Below are positions 6,723 through 15,447 of a DNA stretch of 24,551 nucleotides, piece by piece. Below the pieces are notes generated by a model that worked only from the letters and a program-made list of their open reading frames with translations, searched no databases and was not told the DNA's origin. The stretch covers positions 1 to 24,551 of the forward strand of contig JAYVZS010000111.1 of assembly GCA_043783155.1 (NCBI GenBank), written 5' to 3'. The first letter of the stretch is position 1. Every line of letters starts with the position of its first letter. The position numbers were made by a program, and so were the translations under genes. The DNA is from JAPLDA01 sp043783155 (GTDB taxonomy: Bacteria > Bacteroidota > Bacteroidia > AKYH767-A > 2013-40CM-41-45).

Positions 6723-8534
6723 TTGGCAAAGAAAGTAACATTAAAGGAAAGATTTTCTGCTTTAAATAATCTTCCTCCTTTTTTTAAATTGGTTTGGCAA
6801 ACTAACCCGTTGTTAACAATAGTAAATTCTTTGTTGCGTATTATTCGGGCTGCAATCCCGTTGGCAATACTATATGTTGGTAAATTAATTATTGATCAGA
6901 TAATAACGCTTAGTCATGGTTATCACAATGCCCCGTATTCATATTTATGGAAACTCGTAGTTATTGAATTTGCACTTGCTGTTTCATCAGATATTTTAAG
7001 CAGAGCCATTACACTTGTGGATAGCTTATTGGGGGATTTATTTTCTAACTATACCTCAACGAAAATCATGGCTCATGCAGCAACACTTGACCTGGATCAA
7101 TTTGAAGACTCAACCTTCTATGATAAACTGGAGCGTGCAAGGCAGCAGACAGTTGGTAGAACCATCTTGCTTTCGCAGGTGCTGAGCCAAGTGCAGGATT
7201 TAATAACCATGGGTTTTCTTGCAGCAGGTCTTTTAGTATTTAATCCGTGGCTGATTTTATTGCTGATAATTGCAATTATTCCTGCCTTTCTTGGTGAAGC
7301 TTATTTTAATGATAAAACGTATGCGCTTACAAGAAAGCAAACTCCAGAGAGACGCGAATTAGATTATGTACGCTTTCTGGGGGCAAGCGATGAAACAGCC
7401 AAAGAGGTTAAGGTTTTTGCTTTATCCGGTTTCCTGATTAACCGCTTTCGTAAATTGTCAAATCAGTTTTATGCTGACAATAGAAAATTGGCTATACAAC
7501 GGTCAGCATGGAGCACATTCTTTTCACTGTTAGGCAGTGCAGGATATTATGGTGCGTATGTTTATATCATTAACAAAGCAGTTTCAGGAAAAATATCAAT
7601 TGGGGATCTTACTTTTCTTGCAGGCTCATTCCGGCAATTACGCAGTTTGCTCGAAGGAATATTAATACGTTTTACAACTGTTTCACAAGGAGCAATTTAT
7701 CTCCGTGATTTTTTTGAATTCTTTCAAATAAAACCAAACATAGTTCAGGCATCCAAACCGGTGCCTTTCCCCAATCCTATTTTGAAAGGATTTACATTTG
7801 AGAACGTGGGATTTAAGTACTCCCATTCAGATCATTGGGCTAACCGTCATTTGAATTTTACCCTTCCTCCCGGCCAAAAGATTGCTTTAGTCGGGGAAAA
7901 TGGGGCGGGAAAATCAACACTCGTAAAATTACTCGCCCGTTTATATGATCCTACTGAAGGCAGAATTTTATTGGATGGAATTGATTTAAGGGAATATGAT
8001 CTCGATCAGTTGCGTATGGAAACGGGGTTAATTTTTCAGGACTTCATAAAGTACCAAATGAGCGTGGCGCAAAACATTTCTATTGGTAATATAAATGAAA
8101 GTGACAATCGTGATCTTATCATAGCCTCGGCACAGCAAAGTCTTGCCCATCCTATGATTGAGAAATTACCGGGGAGGTATGACCAGGTGCTTGGTCGCCG
8201 TTTCAACGGGGGCATTGAGTTATCAGGCGGGGAATGGCAAAAAATTGCTTTAGCTAGAGCATACATGAAAGATGCGCAACTTCTAATTTTGGATGAACCC
8301 ACTTCTGCCTTAGATGCGAGAGCAGAATACGAAGTCTTCCTCCGATTTGCTGAATTAACTAAAGGTAAAACAGCAGTACTTATTTCACACCGCTTCTCTA
8401 CAGTTCGAGTAGCAGATAGAATTTTAGTGTTAGAAAAAGGAGAATTATTAGAAATCGGCAGTCATGAAGAGTTGCTTAAAAGTAACGGACGTTATGCCGA
8501 ACTTTTTAAACTACAGGCAATGGGTTACCAATAA
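6723..8534 (+). CDS. ABC exporter, fused permease and ATPase
   Basis: A 603-residue half-transporter that should act as a homodimer in the inner membrane. Residues about 1-330 form the six-helix exporter domain. The nucleotide-binding domain has Walker A GENGAGKST (391-399), signature LSGGEW (500-505), Walker B ending in Asp524-Glu525 (LLILDEPTSALD) and a switch His in VLISHRFS. The start is a TTG at 6723; there is no in-frame ATG nearby upstream and the encoded MAKKVTLKERF reads naturally as an N-terminus. It is 50 bases after the P1B-like ATPase and 12 before the CDF gene, so co-transcription is likely. Family members export lipids, peptides, drugs or metal-thiol conjugates; nothing in the sequence selects one, though the neighbours make a metal-related cargo plausible. 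Confidence 0.85.
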   Translation: MAKKVTLKERFSALNNLPPFFKLVWQTNPLLTIVNSLLRIIRAAIPLAILYVGKLIIDQIITLSHGYHNAPYSYLWKLVVIEFALAVSSDILSRAITLVDSLLGDLFSNYTSTKIMAHAATLDLDQFEDSTFYDKLERARQQTVGRTILLSQVLSQVQDLITMGFLAAGLLVFNPWLILLLIIAIIPAFLGEAYFNDKTYALTRKQTPERRELDYVRFLGASDETAKEVKVFALSGFLINRFRKLSNQFYADNRKLAIQRSAWSTFFSLLGSAGYYGAYVYIINKAVSGKISIGDLTFLAGSFRQLRSLLEGILIRFTTVSQGAIYLRDFFEFFQIKPNIVQASKPVPFPNPILKGFTFENVGFKYSHSDHWANRHLNFTLPPGQKIALVGENGAGKSTLVKLLARLYDPTEGRILLDGIDLREYDLDQLRMETGLIFQDFIKYQMSVAQNISIGNINESDNRDLIIASAQQSLAHPMIEKLPGRYDQVLGRRFNGGIELSGGEWQKIALARAYMKDAQLLILDEPTSALDARAEYEVFLRFAELTKGKTAVLISHRFSTVRVADRILVLEKGELLEIGSHEELLKSNGRYAELFKLQAMGYQ

Positions 8535-8546
8535 TAAATTTATTTC

Positions 8547-9458
8547 ATGGCAGACCATAATCATTCACATCACCATCACGCAATTGAACCCAAAGCAGTC
8601 AACACCGCTTTCATCATTGGCATTTCACTAAACTTTTTATTTGTCGTGATAGAAGTTATGGTAGGATTATCGATTCACTCGCTTTCGTTATTAAGTGATG
8701 CAGGACACAACCTTGCAGATGTGGTAGCACTAAGTTTATCGCTGCTTGCGTATCGGTTATTGAAAATAAAGTCAAACGAAAATTACACTTACGGTTATCG
8801 CAAAACATCAATAATCGTTGCGCTCTTCAATGCGACTGTCTTATTAATTTCCATTGGTGCAATTGGGTATGAGGCAGCACACAGATTTCTAAATCCTGAA
8901 CCATTACCCGGAACAACGATTGCGTGGGTAGCAGGAATTGGAATTATTATTAATGCTGTTACCGCATTAATGTTTTTTCGTGACAGAAAAAAAGACCTTA
9001 ACATAAAAAGCGCATACCTGCATTTGCTGAGTGATGCAATTGTTTCACTGGGTTTAGTGATCGGGGGTATCATCATCTACTACACAAATTGGTTTTGGAT
9101 TGACCCTGTATTAAGCATTATTGTGGCCCTGGTAATTTTATTCAGCACATGGAATTTATTAAAAGACAGTTTGCGTTTGTCTCTTGACGGTGTTCCTGCA
9201 GAAATGAATTTGCAACAGGTAAAAGATGCAGCAAAGAAAATTGAAGGCGTAAAAGATATTCATCACATACATCTTTGGGGAATGAGTACAACAGAATATG
9301 CTTTAACAGCGCACATCGTAATTGACAGTAAAAGGTCTTTGGCAGAAGCAAAAAAAATAAAACACGAATTAAAGCATCAATTGGAACACTTAAATATTCA
9401 GCACATTACTTTAGAAACCGAAAGTAATGATGAAAATTGCGAAGAAGAAAAGTGTTAA
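8547..9458 (+). CDS. Cation diffusion facilitator, Zn2+ efflux type (CzcD/ZitB-like)
   Basis: A 303-residue H+-coupled metal exporter with six membrane helices (about 18-205) and a C-terminal ferredoxin-like metal-sensing domain (about 210-290). The helix 2 site is SDAGHNLAD (His54, Asp58) and the helix 5 site is HLLSD (His159, Asp163). The 2-His/2-Asp combination is typical of Zn2+-selective members, as opposed to the Asp-rich site of broader Zn/Cd transporters. A His-rich N-terminus (HNHSHHHH, residues 4-11) and a Cys-containing tail (NCEEEKC) may bind metal. It is the last gene of the NRAMP/P1B/ABC/CDF run. Its presence implies that the operon handles divalent-metal excess as well as uptake. 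Confidence 0.9.
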   Translation: MADHNHSHHHHAIEPKAVNTAFIIGISLNFLFVVIEVMVGLSIHSLSLLSDAGHNLADVVALSLSLLAYRLLKIKSNENYTYGYRKTSIIVALFNATVLLISIGAIGYEAAHRFLNPEPLPGTTIAWVAGIGIIINAVTALMFFRDRKKDLNIKSAYLHLLSDAIVSLGLVIGGIIIYYTNWFWIDPVLSIIVALVILFSTWNLLKDSLRLSLDGVPAEMNLQQVKDAAKKIEGVKDIHHIHLWGMSTTEYALTAHIVIDSKRSLAEAKKIKHELKHQLEHLNIQHITLETESNDENCEEEKC

Positions 9459-9798
9459 TTCAAATTCTTATTCCAACCCTTCATCAGAACGATCCATGTA
9501 TTTCTGGAAACAACTATAAAAATATTATTCTCTATAAAAATATCATCCGACCACTATTAACCTTTGCGAAAAAATAATCAGGAATATGCTGACTTCGGAT
9601 TGCAACAACAAAAGCATCGGGCATTATAGGACGTTTTTCTTTTTACTGGAATCTGTGAATTATGTAACCTATTTCCCGAATTGTGTAACATTTAGAGCTA
9701 TATAATTATTCATTTTTGCACAGTGTTTCAACCCTTCTCACGAATGGTCCTTACTTTTTTTATTTGATTAATTACTAACGCAAAAACCACGCATCATT
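9459..9798. other. Non-coding stretch between the ion-transport locus and the OmpA gene
   Basis: This AT-rich 340-base gap holds no gene I can support. Its one visible internal structure is a direct repeat of CTATAAAAATAT at 9514-9525 and 9532-9543. There is a near-consensus -7-like AACCTTTG at about 9559-9566, but no paired -33 element. A 39-codon open frame at 9586-9705 lacks supporting features. No clear terminator hairpin follows the CDF stop codon. The stretch probably contains the end of the transport operon and the promoter of the OmpA-like gene. Confidence 0.5.
9514..9543. repeat. Short direct repeat CTATAAAAATAT, two copies
   Basis: Two identical 12-base copies start 18 bases apart (9514 and 9532), shortly after the CDF gene. 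In AT-rich DNA this may be chance, but the spacing is also compatible with a two-site binding element. Confidence 0.4.
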
Positions 9799-10602
9799 AT
9801 GAAAAAACATTCACTCATTGTCATCGGAATTATTTTGACCCTGTCGTCCTGCGTTCCCAAGCGCCAGTTGATAAGTGAACAAAACAGAGTTAAGGATCTT
9901 CAGAAAGACAGCAGCAACACACATTTGAATTTAAATAATTGCAATTCAAAATTAGAAGACTGTAATTCAAAAGTGGTTGCCATGGAAAAAGAAAAACAAT
10001 CCATTCAATCGGACCTGGAAGCCGTTTCTACATCAGCGGAAGCGTCAAACGCCAAATCACGCATGACCATCGCTGAACAGGCAAAACGGTTAAAAGATTT
10101 GCAGGATTTGATTCAATCACAAAAAGACATTGTTAACAGGTTGAAGAAAACAGTTGCTGATGCGCTTGTCAATTTTAAACCTGATGAATTAAGTGTTTCA
10201 ATTAAGGATGGAAAATTATACGTGTCGTTGCAGGAAAAACTTTTATTCAAATCCGGGAGCGCGATGGTAGACCCAAAAGGAAAAGATGCGTTGAAATCAT
10301 TAGCGAGTGTTCTGAACAGTGCACCTGATATCAGCGTCATGATTGAAGGGCATACAGACACGGTTCCTATTCGCGGAAAATTTGAAGACAACTGGGCGTT
10401 GAGTGTTTCACGTGCGACTTCAATCGTGCGGATTCTTACAGATGATTATAAAGTAGATGCGCATCGTGTGATTGCATCGGGCAGGAGTGAATTTTTTCCG
10501 GTGGACGACAACAAGACTTCTGATGGCAGGGCCAAGAACCGCAGAACAGAAATTATTTTATCACCCAATCTTAGTGAACTTTTTAAATTGTTAAATCAGT
10601 AG
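9799..10602 (+). CDS. OmpA-family peptidoglycan-binding lipoprotein
   Basis: A 267-residue lipoprotein. The signal peptide ends in a lipobox, LSSC, with Cys18 the likely lipidated residue. Residues about 28-125 are hydrophilic and heptad-like, a probable coiled-coil stalk. Residues about 140-262 form an OmpA C-terminal domain: LLFKSGSAMVDPKGKDAL, IEGHTDTVP, the NWALSVSRA segment and GRSEFFPV, followed by AKNRRTEI. These domains bind meso-diaminopimelate in peptidoglycan, so the protein should anchor the outer membrane to the cell wall, like Pal or MotB-type proteins. There is no outer-membrane beta-barrel. It stands alone and converges on the SanA-like gene. Confidence 0.9.
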   Translation: MKKHSLIVIGIILTLSSCVPKRQLISEQNRVKDLQKDSSNTHLNLNNCNSKLEDCNSKVVAMEKEKQSIQSDLEAVSTSAEASNAKSRMTIAEQAKRLKDLQDLIQSQKDIVNRLKKTVADALVNFKPDELSVSIKDGKLYVSLQEKLLFKSGSAMVDPKGKDALKSLASVLNSAPDISVMIEGHTDTVPIRGKFEDNWALSVSRATSIVRILTDDYKVDAHRVIASGRSEFFPVDDNKTSDGRAKNRRTEIILSPNLSELFKLLNQ

Positions 10603-10626
10603 TCATTCCCCTCATGGCTTAAAAGT

Positions 10627-10662
10627 AAAATGGCATTTGTCTATATGACAGATGCCATTTTT
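10627..10662. terminator. Bidirectional hairpin terminator between convergent genes
   Basis: Arms 10627-10641 and 10647-10661 pair over 15 bases with a single G-U wobble around a TATAT loop. The left arm begins AAAA and the right arm ends TTTT, giving a U-run in both directions. It sits 24 bases after the OmpA-like stop codon and reaches the last base of the minus-strand SanA-like gene, an ideal place for a shared intrinsic terminator. Confidence 0.85.
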
Positions 10663-11345
10663 CACTTACTCACATTCACCGTGTCTCCTAAAAATCTTGG
10701 TTGAGTATCAAACAGCAAATCGATAAAAACTTTCACACGCGCAAAATGTTCTCGGAGGTTTGTTCTGAAACCATAATACGCAGACACATCTTCTGCATTA
10801 AACCCGATCGCTTCAATCCCCAATTTTCTCGCAAGGTAAACGGCTCTCTCGTTTTGAAATTTTTGTGAAACGACCGTAAATTTTCTTTGCCCGAAAATTT
10901 TCCAACATCTTATCACCGAATCAAGTGTACGCAAACCGGCATAGTCAAGGTATATAACACTGTCGGGTACACCGCTTGCAAGCAATTCCTTTTTCATTTC
11001 AATCGGCTCATTGTAATACATGGATCTGTTGTCTCCGCTCACAATAATGAATTCTATTCTTCCGGATTTGTAAAGTAATACAGCCGCTTCAATACGGTAT
11101 TTAAAATACAGATTCAGGGATCCGTTGCTCAGTCGTTTACTTGTGCCCAACACCAGTCCGACTTTATTGACGGGAATGTTTTCAATAGAATCAAATAAAA
11201 ATGTTTTCGAGAAATTTTTAATCGCAAAATCACTCGAAGAAACGGCAGCAACTATGAACAGAAAAAGCGCGACGGAAAACCAGAGAACTTTTTTTCTGTG
11301 ACGTTTAAGAAACCCTCCGAAAAGATTTTTTACTTTCAGTTTCAT
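10662..11345 (-). CDS. sanA: SanA/YdcF-family (DUF218) membrane-anchored protein
   Basis: A 227-residue protein with a basic N-terminus and one membrane segment at about residues 20-36, the rest probably periplasmic. The DUF218 core is clear: VGLVLGTSK (62-70), KYRIEAAVLLYKSG, IIVSGDN (100-106), YNEP, then YLDYAGLRTLDSV (132-144), and PRFLG close to the C-terminus. The order and spacing match E. coli SanA, which affects envelope permeability and vancomycin sensitivity at high temperature; the biochemical activity of SanA is not settled. The length is slightly below the E. coli protein. The gene stands alone, ending on the shared terminator. Confidence 0.85.
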   Translation of the reverse strand: MKLKVKNLFGGFLKRHRKKVLWFSVALFLFIVAAVSSSDFAIKNFSKTFLFDSIENIPVNKVGLVLGTSKRLSNGSLNLYFKYRIEAAVLLYKSGRIEFIIVSGDNRSMYYNEPIEMKKELLASGVPDSVIYLDYAGLRTLDSVIRCWKIFGQRKFTVVSQKFQNERAVYLARKLGIEAIGFNAEDVSAYYGFRTNLREHFARVKVFIDLLFDTQPRFLGDTVNVSK

Positions 11346-11502
11346 CAGAAATTAAACGATTCTTCTGATTTCAAATTGTTTTGAAAAATCCAAACACAAA
11401 ACATAGTTCAACATTACAGTTTCTATGACCACCGGTTATATGGTTTTGAGCTCCGCGTATTATAGGCTGTCTGCGGACTATATAAATAGCGATATGCGTT
11501 TC

Positions 11503-12672
11503 TTACTTAACGCTGATAATTTTTTCAGTGAGTACGACGCTGCCGACAGATAATTTCACAAAATAAATTCCAGCTTGTTTAGGATAGAAATGATAGTTGT
11601 ACTCCCCCGAATTTTGTTCCAGGTGATCCCGGCTGAAACATTGAATTTCTCTGCCCTCTAAATCATATATCTCAAGCGATGTGTTTTGTGTTTTGTCGAG
11701 TTTGTACTTTATAATTGTTTCATCGCAAAAAGGATTTGGGTAAACAGAAAACTGAGTTTCACTCATTAATTGAGATGCGCTCACTTCGGTGGGTGTTATC
11801 CAGCAACTGCTAATTGTTGCCGCAGCAGCTGCATTGCAGGCATACGGTAAATTGTACATGTCTTCGATGGTACGCAAGACACTATAATGATTAATGGTGT
11901 CGGAATATTGTCCTGCCAGAACCATCGCTCCGGTAAAAATAGTTGTGATCTGGTTTCCTGCCGAGTTGTCGTTTTCGTCAAAGGTCAAAATCAGTAAACT
12001 ATTATTCGTCTTTGCCCACTGGATGTAGTTGTTGAGATTATTGTAAACCCAATTGTCTCCCAGTGTTATGCGTGCGGGATCAGACCCATTGTGCATATCA
12101 TTAGTCATATTAGGTATCACATAACAAACTGTTGGCAATGATGCGAAGTTGGAAGATGGAAAAGCGGTAAGGGGCTGATTGGTAGTTGAAGGAATCTGGT
12201 TCGTTCCTGTTCCCATCCAGTTTGCTGCGGGATTATGTTTGCGTGCATACGTGCCTGATGTGGCTCCATTGTAACCAACACTTGGCAAAGATTCGGAATA
12301 GGTTATAAATGTTTTTCCTGAATCGATCAGTTGCCTGCCGAGATTAGCAGTGGTAAAAGGGGTGTTAGCAGGAAGATTGTCCGTCGTTATACCTTGGTTG
12401 CAACCAGAATAGAAATCAATATAATTTGGCTGGCTTGGATGCGCAACCGCAAATGAATGTGTGAATAAGGCAGAGAACGGATCCGTGGCCAGTGCGTTGA
12501 TATGTGGTGCCGTCGTTGCACCGATGATTTCCGAATAACCATGATTTTCAAGAATAACAATCACCACATGATCAGGCATCGGAACACCATTCGCTGCCAT
12601 CGATTTAAAATGGAGCGTAACAAATAAAAGTGGAAGGAGAAATTTAATAAACATCTTAGGTAGTTTTTGCAT
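11503..12672 (-). CDS. Secreted phosphoesterase (AcpA/phospholipase C family) with type IX sorting tail
   Basis: A 389-residue secreted enzyme. An N-terminal signal peptide (FIKFLLPLLFVTL, ending near SMAAN) precedes a phosphoesterase domain of the acid phosphatase/phospholipase C superfamily (about 30-290): VIVILENHGYSEI (Glu42, Asn43), SQPNYIDFYSG, the NDMHNGSD segment (about 191-198), TFDENDN (230-236) and HYSVLRTIEDMY. The acidic and His residues are the expected metal ligands for phosphomonoester or phosphodiester hydrolysis. Residues about 308-389 (FSVYPNPF to the C-terminal TEKIISVK) form a type A sorting domain of the type IX secretion system. Translation could also begin at Met7. It lies 46 bases after pepA on the same strand and may be co-transcribed. 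Phosphate scavenging is the likeliest role; the exact substrate is unknown. Confidence 0.85.
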   Translation of the reverse strand: MQKLPKMFIKFLLPLLFVTLHFKSMAANGVPMPDHVVIVILENHGYSEIIGATTAPHINALATDPFSALFTHSFAVAHPSQPNYIDFYSGCNQGITTDNLPANTPFTTANLGRQLIDSGKTFITYSESLPSVGYNGATSGTYARKHNPAANWMGTGTNQIPSTTNQPLTAFPSSNFASLPTVCYVIPNMTNDMHNGSDPARITLGDNWVYNNLNNYIQWAKTNNSLLILTFDENDNSAGNQITTIFTGAMVLAGQYSDTINHYSVLRTIEDMYNLPYACNAAAAATISSCWITPTEVSASQLMSETQFSVYPNPFCDETIIKYKLDKTQNTSLEIYDLEGREIQCFSRDHLEQNSGEYNYHFYPKQAGIYFVKLSVGSVVLTEKIISVK

Positions 12673-12718
12673 TTTTTTTAGGGATAAGGTTTTTAGGTGA
12701 AATTATAGAAATTCATTT

Positions 12719-14152
12719 TTAAATGCTGCGGAAAAAGTCAAACAAAAATCGCACGGCAACACCGCTTCCGTTTTTGCCGCGGTAGCTGCTGGGCGCATGA
12801 AGAAAAGAAGGACCGGCAATGTCGAAATGCATCCACGGATAATCCGTATATTTTTGTAAAAATTTGCCTGCAGTAATTGCGCCTCCGATCGGTCCTCCGA
12901 TATTTTTCATATCAGCAATATCAGATTTCAGGAGATCATCATACTCATCCCAGAACGGAAACTCCGCAAGGCGCTCATATACATTGTCACCGCACTCCTT
13001 CAATTTATTTTTCGTTTTTTCATCGGCAGTTCCCATGCAAACAATTCCGTAGGGCCCTACCGCAGCCGCAGCCGCTCCTGTAAGTGTGGCAAAGTCCATT
13101 ACCAATTCCGGTTTGTATTTTTTTGCAAAGTGCAATGCGTCGGCAAGAATCATTCTTCCTTCTGCATCTGTGTTTAATACTTCAACGGTGTGTCCACTCA
13201 TCATTGTGATTACATCGCCGGGAACATACGCGTTTTCACCGGGACGATTGTCAGTTGCAGGAACCAACGCAATCACATGCACAGGAAGTTTTGCTTTCGA
13301 GATTGCATAAAGAGTGCAGGCCACAGCAGCAGAGCCCGCCATGTCGCTTTTCATATAATCCATTGAGTTGGGAGTCGGCTTCAGACTTAATCCACCTGTA
13401 TCATACACCACTCCTTTTCCAATCAACACATACGGATGTTTGTTCTTTGCATTTTTGGGTTTCCATTCCATCACTGTAAAAGTCGGTGGTTCCTGGCTGC
13501 CAAGGTTAACAGCAAGTAATCCGCCCATCTTCAGTGATTTTATTTTTGATTTGTTAAAGACTTCTGTTTTAAATCCGGATTCTTTGCCAAGTTTTTTGAA
13601 TTCATCCGCAAGGATCGTTGCTGTCTGATGAGAATGAGGTTCATTCACTAAATCACGCGCATGGCAGGTAGCATCAGTAACTGTTTGCAGCAACTCCACT
13701 TTACGATTGGATAAATTTTTACTTTGTATAAGAATCGTTAGAAGCGAATGCGCCTCCTTCTTTTTCTCTTTTCGGTATTTTAAAAACTGGTAATTGCCAA
13801 GAGCCATTCCTTCCGCAACAGCGAGCACAAGATCTTCGTCTTTTGCAAGGTCAACCACGACAACCTGAGTGAGATTGTATTTGTTAACAGTTGCCGTTAA
13901 CACATCACCCGCTTTTCTGCATTTTTCAAGAACTCCGCTTCTGTCTTTTCCGGGATCAACCAGTTGTATGGCAATCACTCGTTTATATTGGTTGATGAAA
14001 AGCGTTTTCTTATCGTCTTTTAACTTTTTGTCGATGTATTGATGTTCTTCTTTCGAAAAAAGACCGGATGGAATTTGCTTCGGATGATCGATCACAAACA
14101 CCAATGAATCGGTTGGAGAATAAGATGTACAAAGCTTAATTGTAGTGTTCAT
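12719..14152 (-). CDS. pepA: Leucyl aminopeptidase, M17 family
   Basis: A 477-residue cytosolic metallo-aminopeptidase that removes N-terminal residues from peptides, normally as a hexamer with two metal ions. The catalytic C-terminal half is complete: GKGVVYDTGGLSLKP (Lys246, Asp251, Lys258), MKSDMAG (Asp270) and NTDAEGRMILADAL (Asp329, Glu331, Arg333). These correspond one for one to the metal ligands and catalytic Lys/Arg of E. coli PepA. The N-terminal third is the less conserved macro-like domain. The YDTGG variant of the usual FDSGG keeps the ligand Asp. The ATG at 14150-14152 sits beside the divergent mqnC promoter candidate. Confidence 0.95.
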   Translation of the reverse strand: MNTTIKLCTSYSPTDSLVFVIDHPKQIPSGLFSKEEHQYIDKKLKDDKKTLFINQYKRVIAIQLVDPGKDRSGVLEKCRKAGDVLTATVNKYNLTQVVVVDLAKDEDLVLAVAEGMALGNYQFLKYRKEKKKEAHSLLTILIQSKNLSNRKVELLQTVTDATCHARDLVNEPHSHQTATILADEFKKLGKESGFKTEVFNKSKIKSLKMGGLLAVNLGSQEPPTFTVMEWKPKNAKNKHPYVLIGKGVVYDTGGLSLKPTPNSMDYMKSDMAGSAAVACTLYAISKAKLPVHVIALVPATDNRPGENAYVPGDVITMMSGHTVEVLNTDAEGRMILADALHFAKKYKPELVMDFATLTGAAAAAVGPYGIVCMGTADEKTKNKLKECGDNVYERLAEFPFWDEYDDLLKSDIADMKNIGGPIGGAITAGKFLQKYTDYPWMHFDIAGPSFLHAPSSYRGKNGSGVAVRFLFDFFRSI

Positions 14153-14169
14153 ATTAAATCGTAAATTTG
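14140..14169 (+). promoter_or_regulatory. Candidate promoter for mqnC
   Basis: TTG (14140-14142), a 19-base spacer and TAAATTTG (14162-14169) match the Bacteroidota promoter pattern (-33 TTG, spacer about 19-21, -7 TAnnTTTG). It would give a leader of roughly 105 bases before mqnC. The -33 part overlaps the first codons of pepA on the other strand, so the two genes may interfere with each other. Confidence 0.5.
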
Positions 14170-14281
14170 AGGAGCGGAAATTAATTAAAAATTTTCACCG
14201 AACAGGCTCATCACCGAAAAAGATGGCAGACATGCAATTTATTCATGGTAAAACCTGTTTGCCTTTTGACATTTACCCGAT

Positions 14282-15406
14282 ATGAACGCTGACAAGCTAC
14301 TGAAACGAGCAATGAACCTTGAATTCCTGAATATACAGGAAGGCCAATACCTCTTTGAACATACACCAACTGTTGAACTAATGTATGTTGCCAACGAAAT
14401 GCGCAAAGCGTTTCATGCCGACAACAAAGTAACCTGGATCATCGACCGCAATGTGAATACGACCAATGTTTGCATTGCCAATTGCAAGTTCTGTAATTTT
14501 TACCGTGTACCCGGCCACGTCGAATCATACATCACCACCATCGATCAGTACAAACAAAAGATAGAAGAAACGTTTCGGTATGGTGGCGAACAATTGCTGC
14601 TTCAGGGAGGTCATCATCCTGAACTTGGATTAAGTTTCTACACCAATCTCTTTCGTGAACTGAAAAGTTTATACCCAAATCTGAAACTTCATTCGTTAGG
14701 TCCTCCTGAAGTAGCGCATATTACAAAGCTGGAAGGTTCCACACACTCAGAAGTCTTGAAAGCGTTAATGGATGCCGGATTAGATTCGTTGCCCGGAGCC
14801 GGTGCTGAAATTCTCAGCGACCGTGTACGAAGATTAATCTCAAAAGGAAAATGTTCGGGGAGAGAATGGCTCGATGTGATGCGTGCCGCTCATCAGTTGA
14901 ATCTGACTACCTCTGCTACCATGATGTTTGGCCATGTTGAAACACTTGAAGAACGTTTTCAGCATTTGGTTTGGCTGCGTGAAGCGCAGGAAGAAAAGCC
15001 AACGAATGCAAAAGGTTTTGTGGCCTTTATTCCATGGACATTCCAGGAGGTGGATACCATGCTCGCCCGTATTAAAGGAGTTCACAATAAGGTAACGGGT
15101 GAAGAATACATTCGCATGATTGCTATCTGCAGGATCATGCTTCCGAATATTAAAAACATCCAGGCCTCATGGCTTACCGTAGGTAAGGATGTCGCTCAGG
15201 TTTGTCTGCATGCCGGTGCAAACGATTTTGGTTCCATCATGATTGAAGAAAATGTGGTGTCGGCCGCGGGTGCGCCGTATCGTTTTACTTCCAGCGGCAT
15301 CCAGGAAGCCATACGTGAAGCCGGTTTTGAACCTCAGCTCAGAAACCAGCAATACGAATACAGGGAATTGCCACACGTGATGGAACAGCAGGTAATCAAC
15401 TATTGA
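14282..15406 (+). CDS. mqnC: Cyclic dehypoxanthinyl futalosine synthase (radical SAM)
   Basis: A 374-residue radical SAM enzyme of the futalosine route to menaquinone. MqnC converts dehypoxanthinyl futalosine to its cyclic spiro form. The cluster motif CxxxCxxC is at Cys64, Cys68 and Cys71 (NVCIANCKFC). It is followed by LLLQGGHHPELGLSFY and HSLGPPEVAHI, both typical of MqnC rather than MqnE, and by the C-terminal NVVSAAG region shared with CofH-like proteins. The length is normal. No other mqn gene is in the window, so the rest of the pathway must lie elsewhere. The type B-secreted protein starts 42 bases downstream and may be read from the same transcript. It implies that the organism respires with menaquinone. 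Confidence 0.92.
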   Translation: MNADKLLKRAMNLEFLNIQEGQYLFEHTPTVELMYVANEMRKAFHADNKVTWIIDRNVNTTNVCIANCKFCNFYRVPGHVESYITTIDQYKQKIEETFRYGGEQLLLQGGHHPELGLSFYTNLFRELKSLYPNLKLHSLGPPEVAHITKLEGSTHSEVLKALMDAGLDSLPGAGAEILSDRVRRLISKGKCSGREWLDVMRAAHQLNLTTSATMMFGHVETLEERFQHLVWLREAQEEKPTNAKGFVAFIPWTFQEVDTMLARIKGVHNKVTGEEYIRMIAICRIMLPNIKNIQASWLTVGKDVAQVCLHAGANDFGSIMIEENVVSAAGAPYRFTSSGIQEAIREAGFEPQLRNQQYEYRELPHVMEQQVINY

Positions 15407-15447
15407 CAACACTAATAATCCTCCCTCCTGAAAATATTCAGCTGATC

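Noticed and set aside
9586..9705. 39-codon open frame in the gap before the OmpA-like gene
   Set aside because: No recognisable motif, no ribosome-binding or convincing promoter element, and the length is expected by chance in AT-rich DNA.
11463..11484. Imperfect palindrome TATAG...CTATA upstream of the SanA-like gene
   Set aside because: Only the outer five bases pair cleanly; the inner part is mismatched and there is no matching regulator or U-tract.
12864..13628. Several plus-strand open frames antisense to the aminopeptidase gene
   Set aside because: They are shadows of pepA, whose conserved catalytic motifs are complete on the other strand.
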